64,000 nucleotides of DNA from JBKQHQ01 sp052148715. Its GTDB lineage: Bacteria > Pseudomonadota > Alphaproteobacteria > Rhizobiales > Xanthobacteraceae. Positions 46,917 to 59,303 of the stretch are shown in pieces. Both the position numbers and the translations under genes were made by a program. How positions within the stretch are numbered: position 1 is the first letter of the stretch; each line of letters starts with the position of its first letter. Under the pieces are notes generated by a model that had not been told where the DNA came from, did not search any database, and worked only from the letters and a program-made list of their open reading frames with translations. Location: assembly GCA_052148715.1 (NCBI GenBank), contig JBKQHQ010000052.1:1-64000 (forward strand), read 5' to 3'.

Positions 46917-48812
46917 ATGTCCTCGAATCTGAAAGGCAAGAACGCCGGCAAGGAGAGCCCGACCGAGCCGTTCAAGCGTGCGGTGGCGGGCTGCTTGCGA
47001 GCGATTGCCAAGAAGCCCGATCTCGAAGTTTCTTTCGCGGCCGAACGGCCTGGGCTTGCCGGCGGCAAAGTTCGCCTGCCGGAGCCACCGCGTAAGCTCG
47101 GCAAGCAGGACGTGGCGATCGTGCGGGGTCACGCCGATTCGATCGCGTTGCGGATTGCCTGTCATGATCCCGCGGTGCACCGGCGGCTCGTTCCGGGCGG
47201 ACAGCAAGCGCGTGCGGTGTTCGATGCAATCGAGCAGGCGCGGGTCGAAGCGATCGGGGCCCGGCGGATGGACGGGGTTGCGAGGAATCTCGCCGCCATG
47301 CTGGATGACCGCTTCCACCGCGGCAAATACGACGAAATCACCGACCGCGCTGACGCGCCGATCGAGGACGCGCTGGCACTCTTGGTGCGGGAACGATTGA
47401 CCGGTCACGCGCCGCCCAAGGCGGCGAAGAAGCTCGTCGACCTCTGGCGACCGCTGATCGAGGATCGGGCTGGGCGCAATCTCGACCGATTGGAGCGACT
47501 CGTGGAAGATCAGCGGCGCTTCGGTGACGCCGTGCACGACATGCTCGACGCCCTCGACATGGGTGAGGACCGGTCGCATCAGGACGACGAAGATGAGGAG
47601 CAAGGTGACGAGCAGGAGCGGCGTAAGGACGATCAATCGGGCGACGGCGAAGCCTCCGATTCGGAGGACGCGCAAGGCCTGAGTGCCGAGGACGCCGACT
47701 CTGCCGTCGAGGAAACGCCAGATAGTTCCGCCGAGGCGATTGATGCCCCCAGCGCCGACATGGCCGATGACACCGAGATGGGTGACGCTGACAGCGCCGC
47801 CGAGCCATGGCGCCCGCGGCACGGCTCAAATGAGCCGCGCGGACCGGATTATCGGCCGTTCACGATGCGCTTCGACGAGACGGTCGCCGCCGAGGACTTG
47901 TGCGAGCAGGACGAACTCGACCGGCTGCGCAGCTATCTCGACAAGCAGCTATCGCATTTACAGGGCGTCGTAGCGCGGCTTGCCAACCGGCTGCAGCGAC
48001 GGTTGATGGCCCAGCAGAACCGCGCCTGGGAGTTCGATCTCGAGGAGGGCCAGCTTGACCCGGCGCGGCTGGCGCGGATCATCGTTGATCCGCTGCATCC
48101 ACTTTCGTTCAAGCGCGAGAAGGACACCAATTTTCGCGACACCGTGGTTACGCTCTTGCTCGACAATTCGGGTTCGATGCGCGGGCGCCCGATTACGGTG
48201 GCGGCGACCTGCGCCGATATCCTGGCGCGCACGCTCGAGCGGTGCGGCGTCAAGGTCGAGATCCTCGGCTTCACCACGCGCGCCTGGAAAGGCGGCCAAT
48301 CGCGCGAGGCTTGGCTCGCCGCCGGCAAGCCAGCCAATCCAGGGCGTCTCAACGACCTGCGTCACATTATCTACAAGGCCGCGGACGCGCCGTGGCGGCG
48401 GGCGCGCAAGAATCTCGGACTGATGATGCGTGAGGGCCTGCTCAAGGAGAACATCGACGGCGAGGCGCTCGACTGGGCGCACAAGCGACTGCTGGCGCGC
48501 AGCGAACAGCGCCGCATTCTCATGATGATCTCCGATGGCGCACCGGTCGATGATTCCACCCTGTCGGTCAATCCGGGCAACTACCTCGAGCGGCACTTAC
48601 GCTATGTGATCGAGGACATCGAGCAGCGCTCTCCCATCGAACTCATCGCCATCGGCATCGGCCATGACGTCACGCGTTACTATCGGCGGGCTGTCACGAT
48701 CGTTGATGCCGAGGAACTCGGCGGTGCGATGACGGACAAGCTTGCCGAATTGTTCAACGACGAGGCGGCGCCCGCGGTGTCCCATGCGCCGATCCGGAAG
48801 CGCCTTTCGTGA
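46917..48812 (+). CDS. cobT: Cobaltochelatase subunit CobT
   Basis: Partner of CobS in the aerobic cobalt insertion complex, acting as a MIDAS-containing adaptor like BchD. The 631-residue protein has an N-terminal CobT domain, then a strongly acidic linker (about residues 215-290, rich in Asp/Glu/Ser), and a C-terminal von Willebrand A domain. The metal-ion-dependent adhesion site there is LLLDNSGSMRGRPIT (about residue 415), with MMISDGAPVDDSTL further on. It overlaps the following gene by 4 nt. CobN, the large subunit, is not in the window. Confidence 0.95.
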   Translation: MSSNLKGKNAGKESPTEPFKRAVAGCLRAIAKKPDLEVSFAAERPGLAGGKVRLPEPPRKLGKQDVAIVRGHADSIALRIACHDPAVHRRLVPGGQQARAVFDAIEQARVEAIGARRMDGVARNLAAMLDDRFHRGKYDEITDRADAPIEDALALLVRERLTGHAPPKAAKKLVDLWRPLIEDRAGRNLDRLERLVEDQRRFGDAVHDMLDALDMGEDRSHQDDEDEEQGDEQERRKDDQSGDGEASDSEDAQGLSAEDADSAVEETPDSSAEAIDAPSADMADDTEMGDADSAAEPWRPRHGSNEPRGPDYRPFTMRFDETVAAEDLCEQDELDRLRSYLDKQLSHLQGVVARLANRLQRRLMAQQNRAWEFDLEEGQLDPARLARIIVDPLHPLSFKREKDTNFRDTVVTLLLDNSGSMRGRPITVAATCADILARTLERCGVKVEILGFTTRAWKGGQSREAWLAAGKPANPGRLNDLRHIIYKAADAPWRRARKNLGLMMREGLLKENIDGEALDWAHKRLLARSEQRRILMMISDGAPVDDSTLSVNPGNYLERHLRYVIEDIEQRSPIELIAIGIGHDVTRYYRRAVTIVDAEELGGAMTDKLAELFNDEAAPAVSHAPIRKRLS

Positions 48813-49858
48813 CGACTGTCGAGGCGCCTGTGCGCGGCGCGGTTATGCGCCGGCTTGGCGTGCTTGTCGCCGCAGGCCTCGTGCTTGGCTCAACCATCGC
48901 ACTCGCTAGCGCGCCTAGACTGGGTGCCGCGCCCGTCAAAATCGATGTCCGCGCCAATCCGATCATGTCGTTCGAACGCAGCGATCCCACTCGCACGCGT
49001 TTTGGCAAGCTCGAATTCCGCGGTGGGCTTGAGCTGACCTCGTCCTACAGCGCGTTCGGCGGCCTGTCGGCGCTTCGCTTGTCGGAGGGCGGCAAGCGCT
49101 TCCTTGCCATCAGCGACAAGGGCCGCTGGTTCCGCGGTCGCATCCTCTATGGTGACGGCCGTCCGACGGGCCTTGCCGATGTCGAGGCGGCGCCGGCGTT
49201 GGGGCGCGACGGTCGGCCGCTGTCGGCGCGCGGCTGGTTCGATACAGAATCGATCGCCGAGGATGACGGCACGCTCTATGTCGGCATCGAACGGGTTAAT
49301 CAGATCGTCCGATTCGATTATGGAAAGGATGGCCTGCTGGCACGCGGCGTCCCGATCGCGGTGCCGCCCGAGGTAAAGCGGCTCCCGTACAACAAAGGGC
49401 TGGAAGCCCTGGTCTTCGTGCCGGTCGGATTGCAGCTCGCGGGCACTTTGCTGGCCCTCTCTGAGCGCGGCCTCGATGCGGCAGGCAATCTCATGGGATT
49501 CCTGATCGGCGGATCGACTCCCGGGATATTCAGCATCAAGCGCATCGACGAATTTGACATCAGCGATGCGGCTCTGCTGCCCGAGGGCGACCTGTTGGTG
49601 CTCGAACGACGCTTCACCTGGCTCACAGGGATTGCCATGCGAATCCGTCGTATTGCGCTCGCGGGGATCAGGCCCGGCACGCTTGTTGACGGGCCGATCC
49701 TAATCGAAGCCGATATGCGTCATCAAATCGATAACATGGAAGGACTCGCGACGCACCGCGGGGCGGCAGGCGAGACGGTGCTGACGCTCGTATCGGACGA
49801 CAATTTTTCTCCGCTCCAGCGCACCATGTTACTGCAGTTCACGCTGGCAGAGCACTAA
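48809..49858 (+). CDS. Esterase-like activity of phytase family protein (exported)
   Basis: A 349-residue protein. A signal peptide or anchor (about 14-34, LGVLVAAGLVLGSTIALASA) precedes a beta-propeller-like domain of the PF13449 family. Features are ELTSSYSAFGGLSALRLSEG, FLAISDKGRWFRGRI, WFDTESIAEDDGTLYVGIER and DNMEGLATHRG. The acidic/Ser pattern is typical, but enzyme activity is rarely demonstrated. The GTG start at 48809 overlaps the cobT stop (GTGA). This coupling to cobST recurs in Rhizobiales and makes a link to cobalt or B12 handling possible but unproven. Confidence 0.88.
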   Translation: MTTVEAPVRGAVMRRLGVLVAAGLVLGSTIALASAPRLGAAPVKIDVRANPIMSFERSDPTRTRFGKLEFRGGLELTSSYSAFGGLSALRLSEGGKRFLAISDKGRWFRGRILYGDGRPTGLADVEAAPALGRDGRPLSARGWFDTESIAEDDGTLYVGIERVNQIVRFDYGKDGLLARGVPIAVPPEVKRLPYNKGLEALVFVPVGLQLAGTLLALSERGLDAAGNLMGFLIGGSTPGIFSIKRIDEFDISDAALLPEGDLLVLERRFTWLTGIAMRIRRIALAGIRPGTLVDGPILIEADMRHQIDNMEGLATHRGAAGETVLTLVSDDNFSPLQRTMLLQFTLAEH

Positions 49859-49884
49859 ATCAGTTTCTTGAAAATGCGGTGATG

Positions 49885-50172
49885 TCAGCTGGCGGCGCGC
49901 TTCTTCTCGATCTGCCGCTTGAGTTCGCGCGCCTTCGGCGACAAGGTGTCGTCTTTTGCCTTGATCAGAAAGGCGTCGAGTCCGCCGCGGTGATCGACGC
50001 TCTTGAGCGCGTTCGCCGAGACACGCAGCCGCACCAAGCGGCCGAGCGAATCCGAGGTCATGGTTACGTTCAAGAGATTGGGCAAGAACCGTCGTTTGGT
50101 TTTGCGGTTGGAATGGCTCACCTTGTGGCCGGTCTGTGCCATCTTTCCCGTAAGGTCGCATCGCCGGGACAT
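49885..50172 (-). CDS. rpmB: 50S ribosomal protein L28
   Basis: Large-subunit ribosomal protein of 95 residues. The start MSRRCDLTGKMAQTGHKVSH and NRKTKRRFLPNL are the L28 signature; RLRVSANALKSVDHRGGLDA is the alphaproteobacterial central segment. The start is the ATG at 50172; the open frame upstream has no similarity. It converges on the phytase-like gene (26 bp between stops) and is divergent from the DUF3108 gene. Confidence 0.98.
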   Translation of the reverse strand: MSRRCDLTGKMAQTGHKVSHSNRKTKRRFLPNLLNVTMTSDSLGRLVRLRVSANALKSVDHRGGLDAFLIKAKDDTLSPKARELKRQIEKKRAAS

Positions 50173-50482
50173 AGTAAACTTCCTCGTAGTCTCCAAAGCG
50201 CGCGCCAAAGCTGCGCGGGACGAAACCCAATCCTCGTCGAGGAGAAGGCGGGACGTATAGTCACCGCCGACGCGAGCGTCAAGCTGGAGGCGCGGGCCTT
50301 CACGAGCAATCACACAAAGGACGCATTCTCCAATGATGGAAGCCATTGCGGTACGACGCGAAACATGCGCTGATGCCGGGCACGTGGGTAGACTGAAGCG
50401 AACACCGCTGCACCGCTCGCACATGGCTGTTTGTGGCGCGCGCCTCTCCATCGTGACTGGCCACTCGGCGCCGTCCACCCAT

Positions 50483-51361
50483 GTGCGGACGATAAGGACC
50501 CTGCTCTTGATCCCATTCCGCTTCGCTCGTCGAAACATCGCGGCAGCGACATTATTGGCGGTCACCCTTGGCTGGGCCGGCGCGGCGCAAGCGCAGGGGA
50601 AGCTCGAGGCCCGCTATACGGCGAGCCTGTCCGGCGTGCCCATCGGCACTGGATCGTGGTTCGTCGGCGTCGGCGAGGATCAGTACGTGATCGGCGCGAA
50701 CGGCAGCACCGCCGGTTTGTTGCGGCTCTTCGCCAGTGGGTCGGGCAACGCCGGCGTGCAAGGAAACGTCGTAGGCGGCCGATTGGTCTCGACGGGTTAT
50801 GCGGTGAAGCTCACGGCCAACAACATGACGGATCAAATCAGCATTGCGCTGTCGGGCGGCACGGTTAAGCAATTGGTGGTTGATCCGCCACAAATGCCGA
50901 GCCCCGATCGCGTGCCATTCACCGACGCCCATTATCATGGGGTCACCGATCCGATGACCGGGTCGCTGGTCCGTGTCGCCGGCGCGGGTGATCCGGTTAG
51001 CCCCGAGGCCTGCCAAGGTAGCACGGCGATTTTCGATGGCCGCATGCGCTACGAGCTGCGGCTCGCGTTCAAACGCATGGAAAGCGTTCGGGTCGACAAA
51101 GGCTACCAAGGGCCGGTTGTCGTCTGCGCGATCTATTTCACGCCCATTGCGGGCCACATTCCGGGACGGCCGGCGATCAAGTATCTGACGCAACTCATCG
51201 ACATGGAAGTTTGGCTGGCGCCGATCGCCAATACGCGTTTATTGGCGCCTTTCCGCGTCTCGATTCCGACGCCGTTCGGCCTCGGGGTGCTGCAGGCGGT
51301 CAACTTTGTCTCGGCTGCGACGCCAGGGCGCTCGACCGCCGCCAACGCCAAAACTCAATAG
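50483..51361 (+). CDS. DUF3108 domain-containing exported protein
   Basis: Predicted periplasmic protein of about 292 residues from the GTG at 50483. A signal peptide (ARRNIAAATLLAVTLGWAG, then AAQAQ) precedes the DUF3108 domain, which opens LEARYTASLSGVPIGTGSW and includes the Cys-containing EACQGSTAIFDGRMRYEL and VVVCAIYFTPIAGH. The fold is a beta-barrel-like lipid-binding type and the function is unknown. The frame is open from 50333, and ATGs at 50333 and 50423 are alternatives. I chose a start that places the signal peptide at the N-terminus. This position next to rpmB is conserved in relatives. Confidence 0.82.
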   Translation: MRTIRTLLLIPFRFARRNIAAATLLAVTLGWAGAAQAQGKLEARYTASLSGVPIGTGSWFVGVGEDQYVIGANGSTAGLLRLFASGSGNAGVQGNVVGGRLVSTGYAVKLTANNMTDQISIALSGGTVKQLVVDPPQMPSPDRVPFTDAHYHGVTDPMTGSLVRVAGAGDPVSPEACQGSTAIFDGRMRYELRLAFKRMESVRVDKGYQGPVVVCAIYFTPIAGHIPGRPAIKYLTQLIDMEVWLAPIANTRLLAPFRVSIPTPFGLGVLQAVNFVSAATPGRSTAANAKTQ

Positions 51362-51698
51362 GCTCGGCCCAACTCGACGGCAGCTCGGTGCTGCTTCATC
51401 GGACCGTCCATCGACCCGCGAAGAGAGCTTGACTCAGCGTTCTGCACATGATCTCGCAATTATTCACTCGTTTTTGGTGCGATGAAAAACGCAAAAATGG
51501 CTGGACACACCATCTAGTATTACCGGCCGCCGAATCAGCCATATATCGCGTGAACGAAAGCAAACAGGTACTGAGTCACCGATTCGGGCGCGATTCGTTC
51601 CAGACTCGTTCCACATCTTAATCACAGGCTTTTCCACGGCGCACTGTGATACAGAAATGCACCTGAGCGGGTTGCCGTCCCTCCTCCCCGGATCCTTG
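51362..51698. other. Intergenic region upstream of the SUV3-like helicase
   Basis: About 340 bp with an AT-rich part near 51450-51560, probably the helicase promoter. An alternative helicase ATG lies at 51657. No gene or structured RNA was recognised. Confidence 0.4.
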
Positions 51699-54863
<3,165 letters not shown>

Positions 54864-55020
54864 CATGGTTCAGGCAAGGCCTGCTTCGGGCATGGTCCGG
54901 GGGTAGACTCCCGGAGCGCCGGGAAACTCGCATGAATAGGGCTAATCTATTGCCTCGAGAATCATCTCTGCCACCATTTGACCCGAAGTGGCTCCAATAG
55001 GAGCCCGCTCCGTGTGAGCG

Positions 55021-55395
55021 ATGCGACAGAGCAAAGAGATCGAACGCGGTTCGACTGCAGAGGACCCAAGTGATCGGGGCCTCGATCGCCAGCGCATCGA
55101 CAAGTGGCTATGGCACGCACGCATGGTTCGTACCCGTGGGGCCGCGGCTAGCCTTGCGGAGTCCGGCCACGTACGCGTGAACGGTCAGCGGATCGTCGCC
55201 GCGAGTCGCACTGTTCGGGTTGGGGATGTCGTCCTGGTCGCGCTCGACCGGACGGTCAGGGTCCTGAAGGTCGTGGGACTCTCAGAGCGCCGCGGTTCGT
55301 TCGAACTGGCCAAGGCGCTGTATCAAGATCTGGTCGGGTCCGGAGCGAAGTCGGACGATGATCCTCGCGGTAATCCAAGGCAAGGCGAGGCCTGA
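55021..55395 (+). CDS. hslR: S4-domain RNA-binding protein (Hsp15/HslR-like)
   Basis: A 124-residue protein. The S4 RNA-binding domain spans about 20-85: QRIDKWLWHARMVRTRGAAA, SGHVRVNGQRIVAASRTVRV and GDVVLVAL. Hsp15 in E. coli binds 50S subunits carrying a nascent chain and helps recycle them. The position between the helicase and fdxA is conserved in Rhizobiales. No strong ribosome binding site precedes the ATG. Confidence 0.9.
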   Translation: MRQSKEIERGSTAEDPSDRGLDRQRIDKWLWHARMVRTRGAAASLAESGHVRVNGQRIVAASRTVRVGDVVLVALDRTVRVLKVVGLSERRGSFELAKALYQDLVGSGAKSDDDPRGNPRQGEA

Positions 55396-55527
55396 GCAGG
55401 GCCATATGCTTGCGCGCGACGGCGTCTTGCCGCATGAAGGCATTGTCGGCGTGGGTTTTCTCTGGGTCTCTTGCGGCCTACCCCCCCTTGCGCTACCCAA
55501 CCCGCAACGCCTCTTCCGGAGCGAAGG

Positions 55528-55863
55528 ATGACCTACGTCGTTACGGAAAACTGTATCAAATGCAAGTATATGGACTGCGTTGAGGTATGTCCCGTAGACT
55601 GCTTCTACGAGGGCGAGAACATGCTCGTCATTCATCCCGATGAGTGCATTGATTGCGGCGTTTGCGAGCCGGAGTGCCCCGCCGAGGCGATTAAGCCGGA
55701 TACCGAACCTGGATTAGAGAAATGGCTTACGCTCAACTCTGAGTATTCAAAAACATGGCCAAATATTACGGTGAAAAGGGAACCGCCGGCCGATTCGAAG
55801 GAATGGGATGGCATTGGTGATAAGGAAAAATATTTCTCGGTCGAGCCAGGCGCCGGGGACTGA
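55528..55863 (+). CDS. fdxA: Ferredoxin FdxA (7Fe type)
   Basis: Small cytoplasmic electron carrier of 111 residues. It starts MTYVVTENCIKCKYMD and has two cluster motifs: CIKCKYMDCVEVCPVDC for the N-terminal 3Fe-4S cluster and CIDCGVCEPECPAEA for the 4Fe-4S cluster. The conserved tail WPNITVKREPPADSKEWDGI is typical of Rhizobiales FdxA. The ATG at 55528 has GGAG/AAGG upstream, while the frame is open for 19 more codons. It lies directly before carD. Confidence 0.96.
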   Translation: MTYVVTENCIKCKYMDCVEVCPVDCFYEGENMLVIHPDECIDCGVCEPECPAEAIKPDTEPGLEKWLTLNSEYSKTWPNITVKREPPADSKEWDGIGDKEKYFSVEPGAGD

Positions 55864-56007
55864 GCCCGAAAACTGAGGCTTGGCACGGCTTTTTTGCACA
55901 AAGAAGAATGGCTGGGCTCCGTTTTTGCGCCACCCCAAACCTTTGATTTCCGTCAAAAATGTGATACATAGATCCTTACTTCGCTAATGAAGCCGCATCC
56001 GAAGCGC

Positions 56008-56033
56008 GCTCCCAAAAAGGGAGCATATTTTTT
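56008..56033 (+). terminator. Hairpin with T-run after fdxA
   Basis: GCTCCC (56008-56013), loop AAAAA, GGGAGC (56019-56024), then ATATTTTTT. This is a compact intrinsic terminator or attenuator about 145 bp after the fdxA stop and 50 bp before the proposed carD start, so it could also act in the carD leader. Confidence 0.55.
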
Positions 56034-56084
56034 CGGAGCGTTTCCGAGGAAACAGAAAGAGGGCGTGATTCCCACGCGTCAGCA

Positions 56085-56891
56085 GTGGCAGGAAAAACGC
56101 GTCATAAATCGAAAAAGACCTCCACTACAACCGGGAGGACGAAGACTTCTGGCGTGAGCCGGAGGACAACGAAAAAGAGTCCCGCTAGCGCAAGCCGGCG
56201 GAAAACTCCGGCTTCGCGGAGCCCGGCTGAGCGCCGGTCTACCGTGCCGAAGCCGGCGGCACGGCGCAAGCCGGAGGTTGAAGGAGTAAATCCCGGAATG
56301 ACTTCAAAGAAGACTACGCAACGGCAAGGCTTCAAGACCAGTGAGTTCATCGTCTATCCCGCCCATGGTGTGGGACAGATCACTGCAATCGAAGAGCAGG
56401 AGGTGGCCGGGGCGAAGCTTGAGCTGTTCGTCATCAATTTTGTGAAGGATAAGATGACGTTGCGGGTCCCAGTCGCCAAGATTGCAACCGTTGGTATGCG
56501 CAAGCTTGCCGAACCGGCGATTGTGAAGCGGGCGCTAGAGACACTGAAAGGCCGTGCTCGGATCAAGCGGACGATGTGGTCGAGACGAGCCCAGGAATAT
56601 GAGGCCAAGATCAATTCTGGCGACATCGTCGCCATCGCCGAAGTCGTACGCGATCTATATCGGTCGGATTCGCAGCCAGAGCAGTCGTATAGCGAGCGGC
56701 AGCTGTACGAGGCGGCGCTCGACCGGCTCGCGCGGGAGATCGCCGCTGTTCAGCGCCTCACCGAAACCGAGGCGGTGAAAGAGATTGAGGCGGCGCTCGC
56801 CAAGGGGCCGAGGCGCGGACCCAAGCCGGCCGAGGGTACCGAAGCTGCAGAAGGTGGCGACGAAGCTTTGGTCGAAGACGAAGCTGCCTGA
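56085..56891 (+). CDS. carD: CarD family transcriptional regulator with basic N-terminal tail
   Basis: RNA-polymerase-binding regulator that stabilises open promoter complexes. Residues 1-70 are a Lys/Arg/Ser/Thr/Ala-rich tail (KTRHKSKKTSTTTGRTKTSG) like histone H1. The CarD domain (about 80-245) begins GFKTSEFIVYPAHGVGQITA, with FVINFVKDKMTLRVPVAKI and the helical LETLKGRARIKRTMWSRRAQ. An acidic tail (EGGDEALVEDEAA) ends it. The start is a GTG at 56085; an internal ATG at 56298, preceded by AAGGAG, would give a tail-less 197-residue form. A terminator follows directly. Confidence 0.95.
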   Translation: MAGKTRHKSKKTSTTTGRTKTSGVSRRTTKKSPASASRRKTPASRSPAERRSTVPKPAARRKPEVEGVNPGMTSKKTTQRQGFKTSEFIVYPAHGVGQITAIEEQEVAGAKLELFVINFVKDKMTLRVPVAKIATVGMRKLAEPAIVKRALETLKGRARIKRTMWSRRAQEYEAKINSGDIVAIAEVVRDLYRSDSQPEQSYSERQLYEAALDRLAREIAAVQRLTETEAVKEIEAALAKGPRRGPKPAEGTEAAEGGDEALVEDEAA

Positions 56892-56914
56892 GCCTGAACA
56901 AGGTCTTAGCAGGG

Positions 56915-56943
56915 AAGCCCGGCTGGCATCGGCCGGGCTTTTT
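56915..56943 (+). terminator. Intrinsic terminator of carD
   Basis: AAGCCCGGC (56915-56923) pairs with GCCGGGCTT (56932-56940) across an 8-nt loop, followed by TTT. It starts 24 bp after the carD stop. This is the clearest rho-independent terminator in the window. Confidence 0.85.
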
Positions 56944-56971
56944 CATGCCCTCAGCTGTGCGCCATCGTCGT

Positions 56972-58456
56972 TTACTCGACGACGATCTTGACCTGATCGC
57001 CGGGCTTTAGTGCTTGCCCCGGGTCGAGCCCGTTGAGGATGCGGAAGTGCTCGACGCGTCGGTCGGTTATGGCCATCCGATTCGCCAGCCGCTCAACGGT
57101 ATCATTGGCCCCGACTGTGATGACCCTCAGCCGCAACGGCTTCGTGTGCTCGATCTCGGCTAAGCTCATACGCCGGAAGGTGTCGACAGACTGCCGAAAC
57201 ACGCGATCCATATCCCCGGCTTTGTGCTTCCCGGCAAAGATGAACCGATAAACTTCGCTGCCGAAGCGGATCGCAAAGAGCCGAAACGTCCATTGGTCGC
57301 CCTTCGCGGTCGCGCTCGCCGAGGGAAAACCGTTGATCGTCAACTCTTCGACCGATTGCGGGTCGATGTTCTCAATCCAGCCCGAGGTGAGGTAGTTCTT
57401 GAGGGTTTGTTCCGCGGGTACTTGCACCACATCGAGCCGCAAGGCTTCGGCACCGCCGTCTTTAAGGCCGAGCACGGCTTGCGCGGTGTTATCGAGGGTA
57501 AACCCCTCGGGTGCCGTGAAGGAAAACCCGAGCCTCGGATGCAGGAAGCGACGGCCACGTGCGAATCCTTCGCTCGGGTCTTCGCCAAATACCATGCCGT
57601 CGACGCTCGCAAGGTACTCGGCTCGGCTGCTGCTGCTGCCGCCGCTCGGCGGGCTGACCTGGCGCGCTCGCATCAGCGCGTTGGTCACGCGTTCGGGCGT
57701 TGCCGGATGCGATGAAACAAAATCGAGAGAGTGCGAGTCAGGGTGTGCTTTGGCGGCCGGCCTCAATTGGGCATTACGTCCCATCGCGGTCAGAAAGCGA
57801 ACCGCGCCGAATGGGTCGTACCCTGCCTTGGCCGCGAGGCTCACGCCGAGGGTGTCGGCTTCGAGTTCCTGCGCGCGCGAAAAGCTCGCGAGCGCGACTT
57901 GCGAGTTCGCCAAGGCGAGCGCCCCGGTTTGCGGATCGCTGAGAACCTCGTGCACGACGGTGTCGACAATAGCGGCTTGTCGCGCCCGATCCTCGCGCGT
58001 CGCCGCGTGGCGTGCAATCACGTGTGACATTTCGTGCGACAGGACCGAAGCGATTTCCGCCTCGTCGTTGGCGAGCGCGATCAGACCCCGAGTTACGTAG
58101 AGCTGGCCGCTCGGCAGCGCGAAGGCGTTCACCGCCGGCGAATTGAGGAGCGTCACGCGATAATGCAGATCGGGCCGGTCGGAGGCCGCCACCAGCCGCT
58201 CGACGGTCCGTCCGATCAAGGCTTCAAGCCGTGCATCCGAGTAGGAGCCGCCATAGGCGGCGAGAATGCGCTGATGCTCACGCTGCGCGCCGGCGGGCAA
58301 TTCGGCTTGCTTGGGCGGCTCCGACAGCAAAGCCCGTCGGTCGAGCACGCCACTCGAGCAACCGCCCGCGAGAAGCGTAAGCCCGACCAAGCCCACCGTT
58401 GCGCACGCCCGGGCGCCGCACATCATCTGAGAGAATCGTGGGGTGATGACGAACAT
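56972..58456 (-). CDS. M48 family metalloprotease lipoprotein (BepA-like) with LysM-like end
   Basis: Envelope zinc protease of about 494 residues. The lipobox LLAGGCSSG (Cys about residue 32 of this start) predicts a lipoprotein. The M48 catalytic motif is VLSHEMSHVIARHAA, with the third ligand in QELEADTLGV. The later half contains a domain of unknown type (LHPRLGFSFTAPEGFTLDNT) and a C-terminal LysM-like segment (VGANDTVERLANRM, LKPGDQVKIVV). The start ATG at 58456 follows the thermonuclease stop by one base, so coupled translation is likely. It converges on carD. Confidence 0.93.
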   Translation of the reverse strand: MFVITPRFSQMMCGARACATVGLVGLTLLAGGCSSGVLDRRALLSEPPKQAELPAGAQREHQRILAAYGGSYSDARLEALIGRTVERLVAASDRPDLHYRVTLLNSPAVNAFALPSGQLYVTRGLIALANDEAEIASVLSHEMSHVIARHAATREDRARQAAIVDTVVHEVLSDPQTGALALANSQVALASFSRAQELEADTLGVSLAAKAGYDPFGAVRFLTAMGRNAQLRPAAKAHPDSHSLDFVSSHPATPERVTNALMRARQVSPPSGGSSSSRAEYLASVDGMVFGEDPSEGFARGRRFLHPRLGFSFTAPEGFTLDNTAQAVLGLKDGGAEALRLDVVQVPAEQTLKNYLTSGWIENIDPQSVEELTINGFPSASATAKGDQWTFRLFAIRFGSEVYRFIFAGKHKAGDMDRVFRQSVDTFRRMSLAEIEHTKPLRLRVITVGANDTVERLANRMAITDRRVEHFRILNGLDPGQALKPGDQVKIVVE

Positions 58457-58457
58457 C

Positions 58458-59303
58458 TCAGTTTCGGTCAGCGATCTCGATTTGCTCAGGACGCGTAGCG
58501 TCGATCCAAGGACCACCACGCTCCTCGATCCATCCCCGTACCATGATCCGGCGACCCTCTAGCTTTTTCGGCTCAATTCCCCCGGCGTTGAATGTGCGCT
58601 CGTTGCGCTTCAAAATCGTAACCGTGAAATCCTCCGACCAGCGACGGCCGAAATTCAAGTATATCGTGGCTCCACTCTCGCGAACAGACAATACCTTGCC
58701 CTCAACCACCGCAAACTGTCCCCGGTGCGCGAGGATATCGGCTGCCTTCTCGGCGTGTTGGATGTCATAATTTGAGTACGCCCACAGGCCGAGCTTGGCG
58801 GCGCGCGCGGCCCGCTCGCGGAGGAGGAAATCGGCGGCGCAGGCCCGCTCGGCGACGTGCGCCGCGACGCGGGCATGGCCATCGCTGATCATAGCCCGCT
58901 GCACGGATCTCGCGGGCCCATTGCTCGCCGCAAACACGTGGCCGTTGAGGCGACCATAGCGATCCGGAGTCGCGCCGAGCCGTTGCAGCAACACTTGCTT
59001 TCCCACGACGAGATCCTCCAGCGCCGCCTTTGCGGCGTGCCCCGCCGCCGCGGACTCCAGGGATTCCGCCGCTAGCGGCAGCTGCGGTACTTCAACCGCC
59101 GCGAGCCGCACCTCGCGTCCGTCCTCCAGCACGAAGGTGCGTCCGTCGACGACGGTGCGGGCAACTCCGCTGGCGATCACCTCGCCGACGCAAGACGTGT
59201 CATCGCCGCGTGCGAGATCGGCCACCGCCAAAGTAAGAAATGATGCCGCCGCCAAACCAAGACGGCGCAAATGATAGCTGCGAGTGAACACGACACGCCC
59301 CAT
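58458..59303 (-). CDS. Exported thermonuclease-like (SNase fold) protein
   Basis: A 281-residue protein. A signal peptide (hydrophobic core LGLAAASFLTLAVADLARG) precedes a staphylococcal-nuclease-like domain. Visible elements are GRTFVLEDGREVRLAAVEVP, DRYGRLNGHVFAASNG and ARAAKLGLWAYSNYDI. A second small beta domain (about 195-275, GATIYLNFGRRWSEDFTV) resembles an OB fold. Whether all catalytic Arg/Glu residues are present cannot be settled by eye. The start is the ATG at 59303, giving MGRVVFTRSYHLRRLG. It is translationally coupled to the M48 lipoprotein gene. Confidence 0.85.
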   Translation of the reverse strand: MGRVVFTRSYHLRRLGLAAASFLTLAVADLARGDDTSCVGEVIASGVARTVVDGRTFVLEDGREVRLAAVEVPQLPLAAESLESAAAGHAAKAALEDLVVGKQVLLQRLGATPDRYGRLNGHVFAASNGPARSVQRAMISDGHARVAAHVAERACAADFLLRERAARAAKLGLWAYSNYDIQHAEKAADILAHRGQFAVVEGKVLSVRESGATIYLNFGRRWSEDFTVTILKRNERTFNAGGIEPKKLEGRRIMVRGWIEERGGPWIDATRPEQIEIADRN

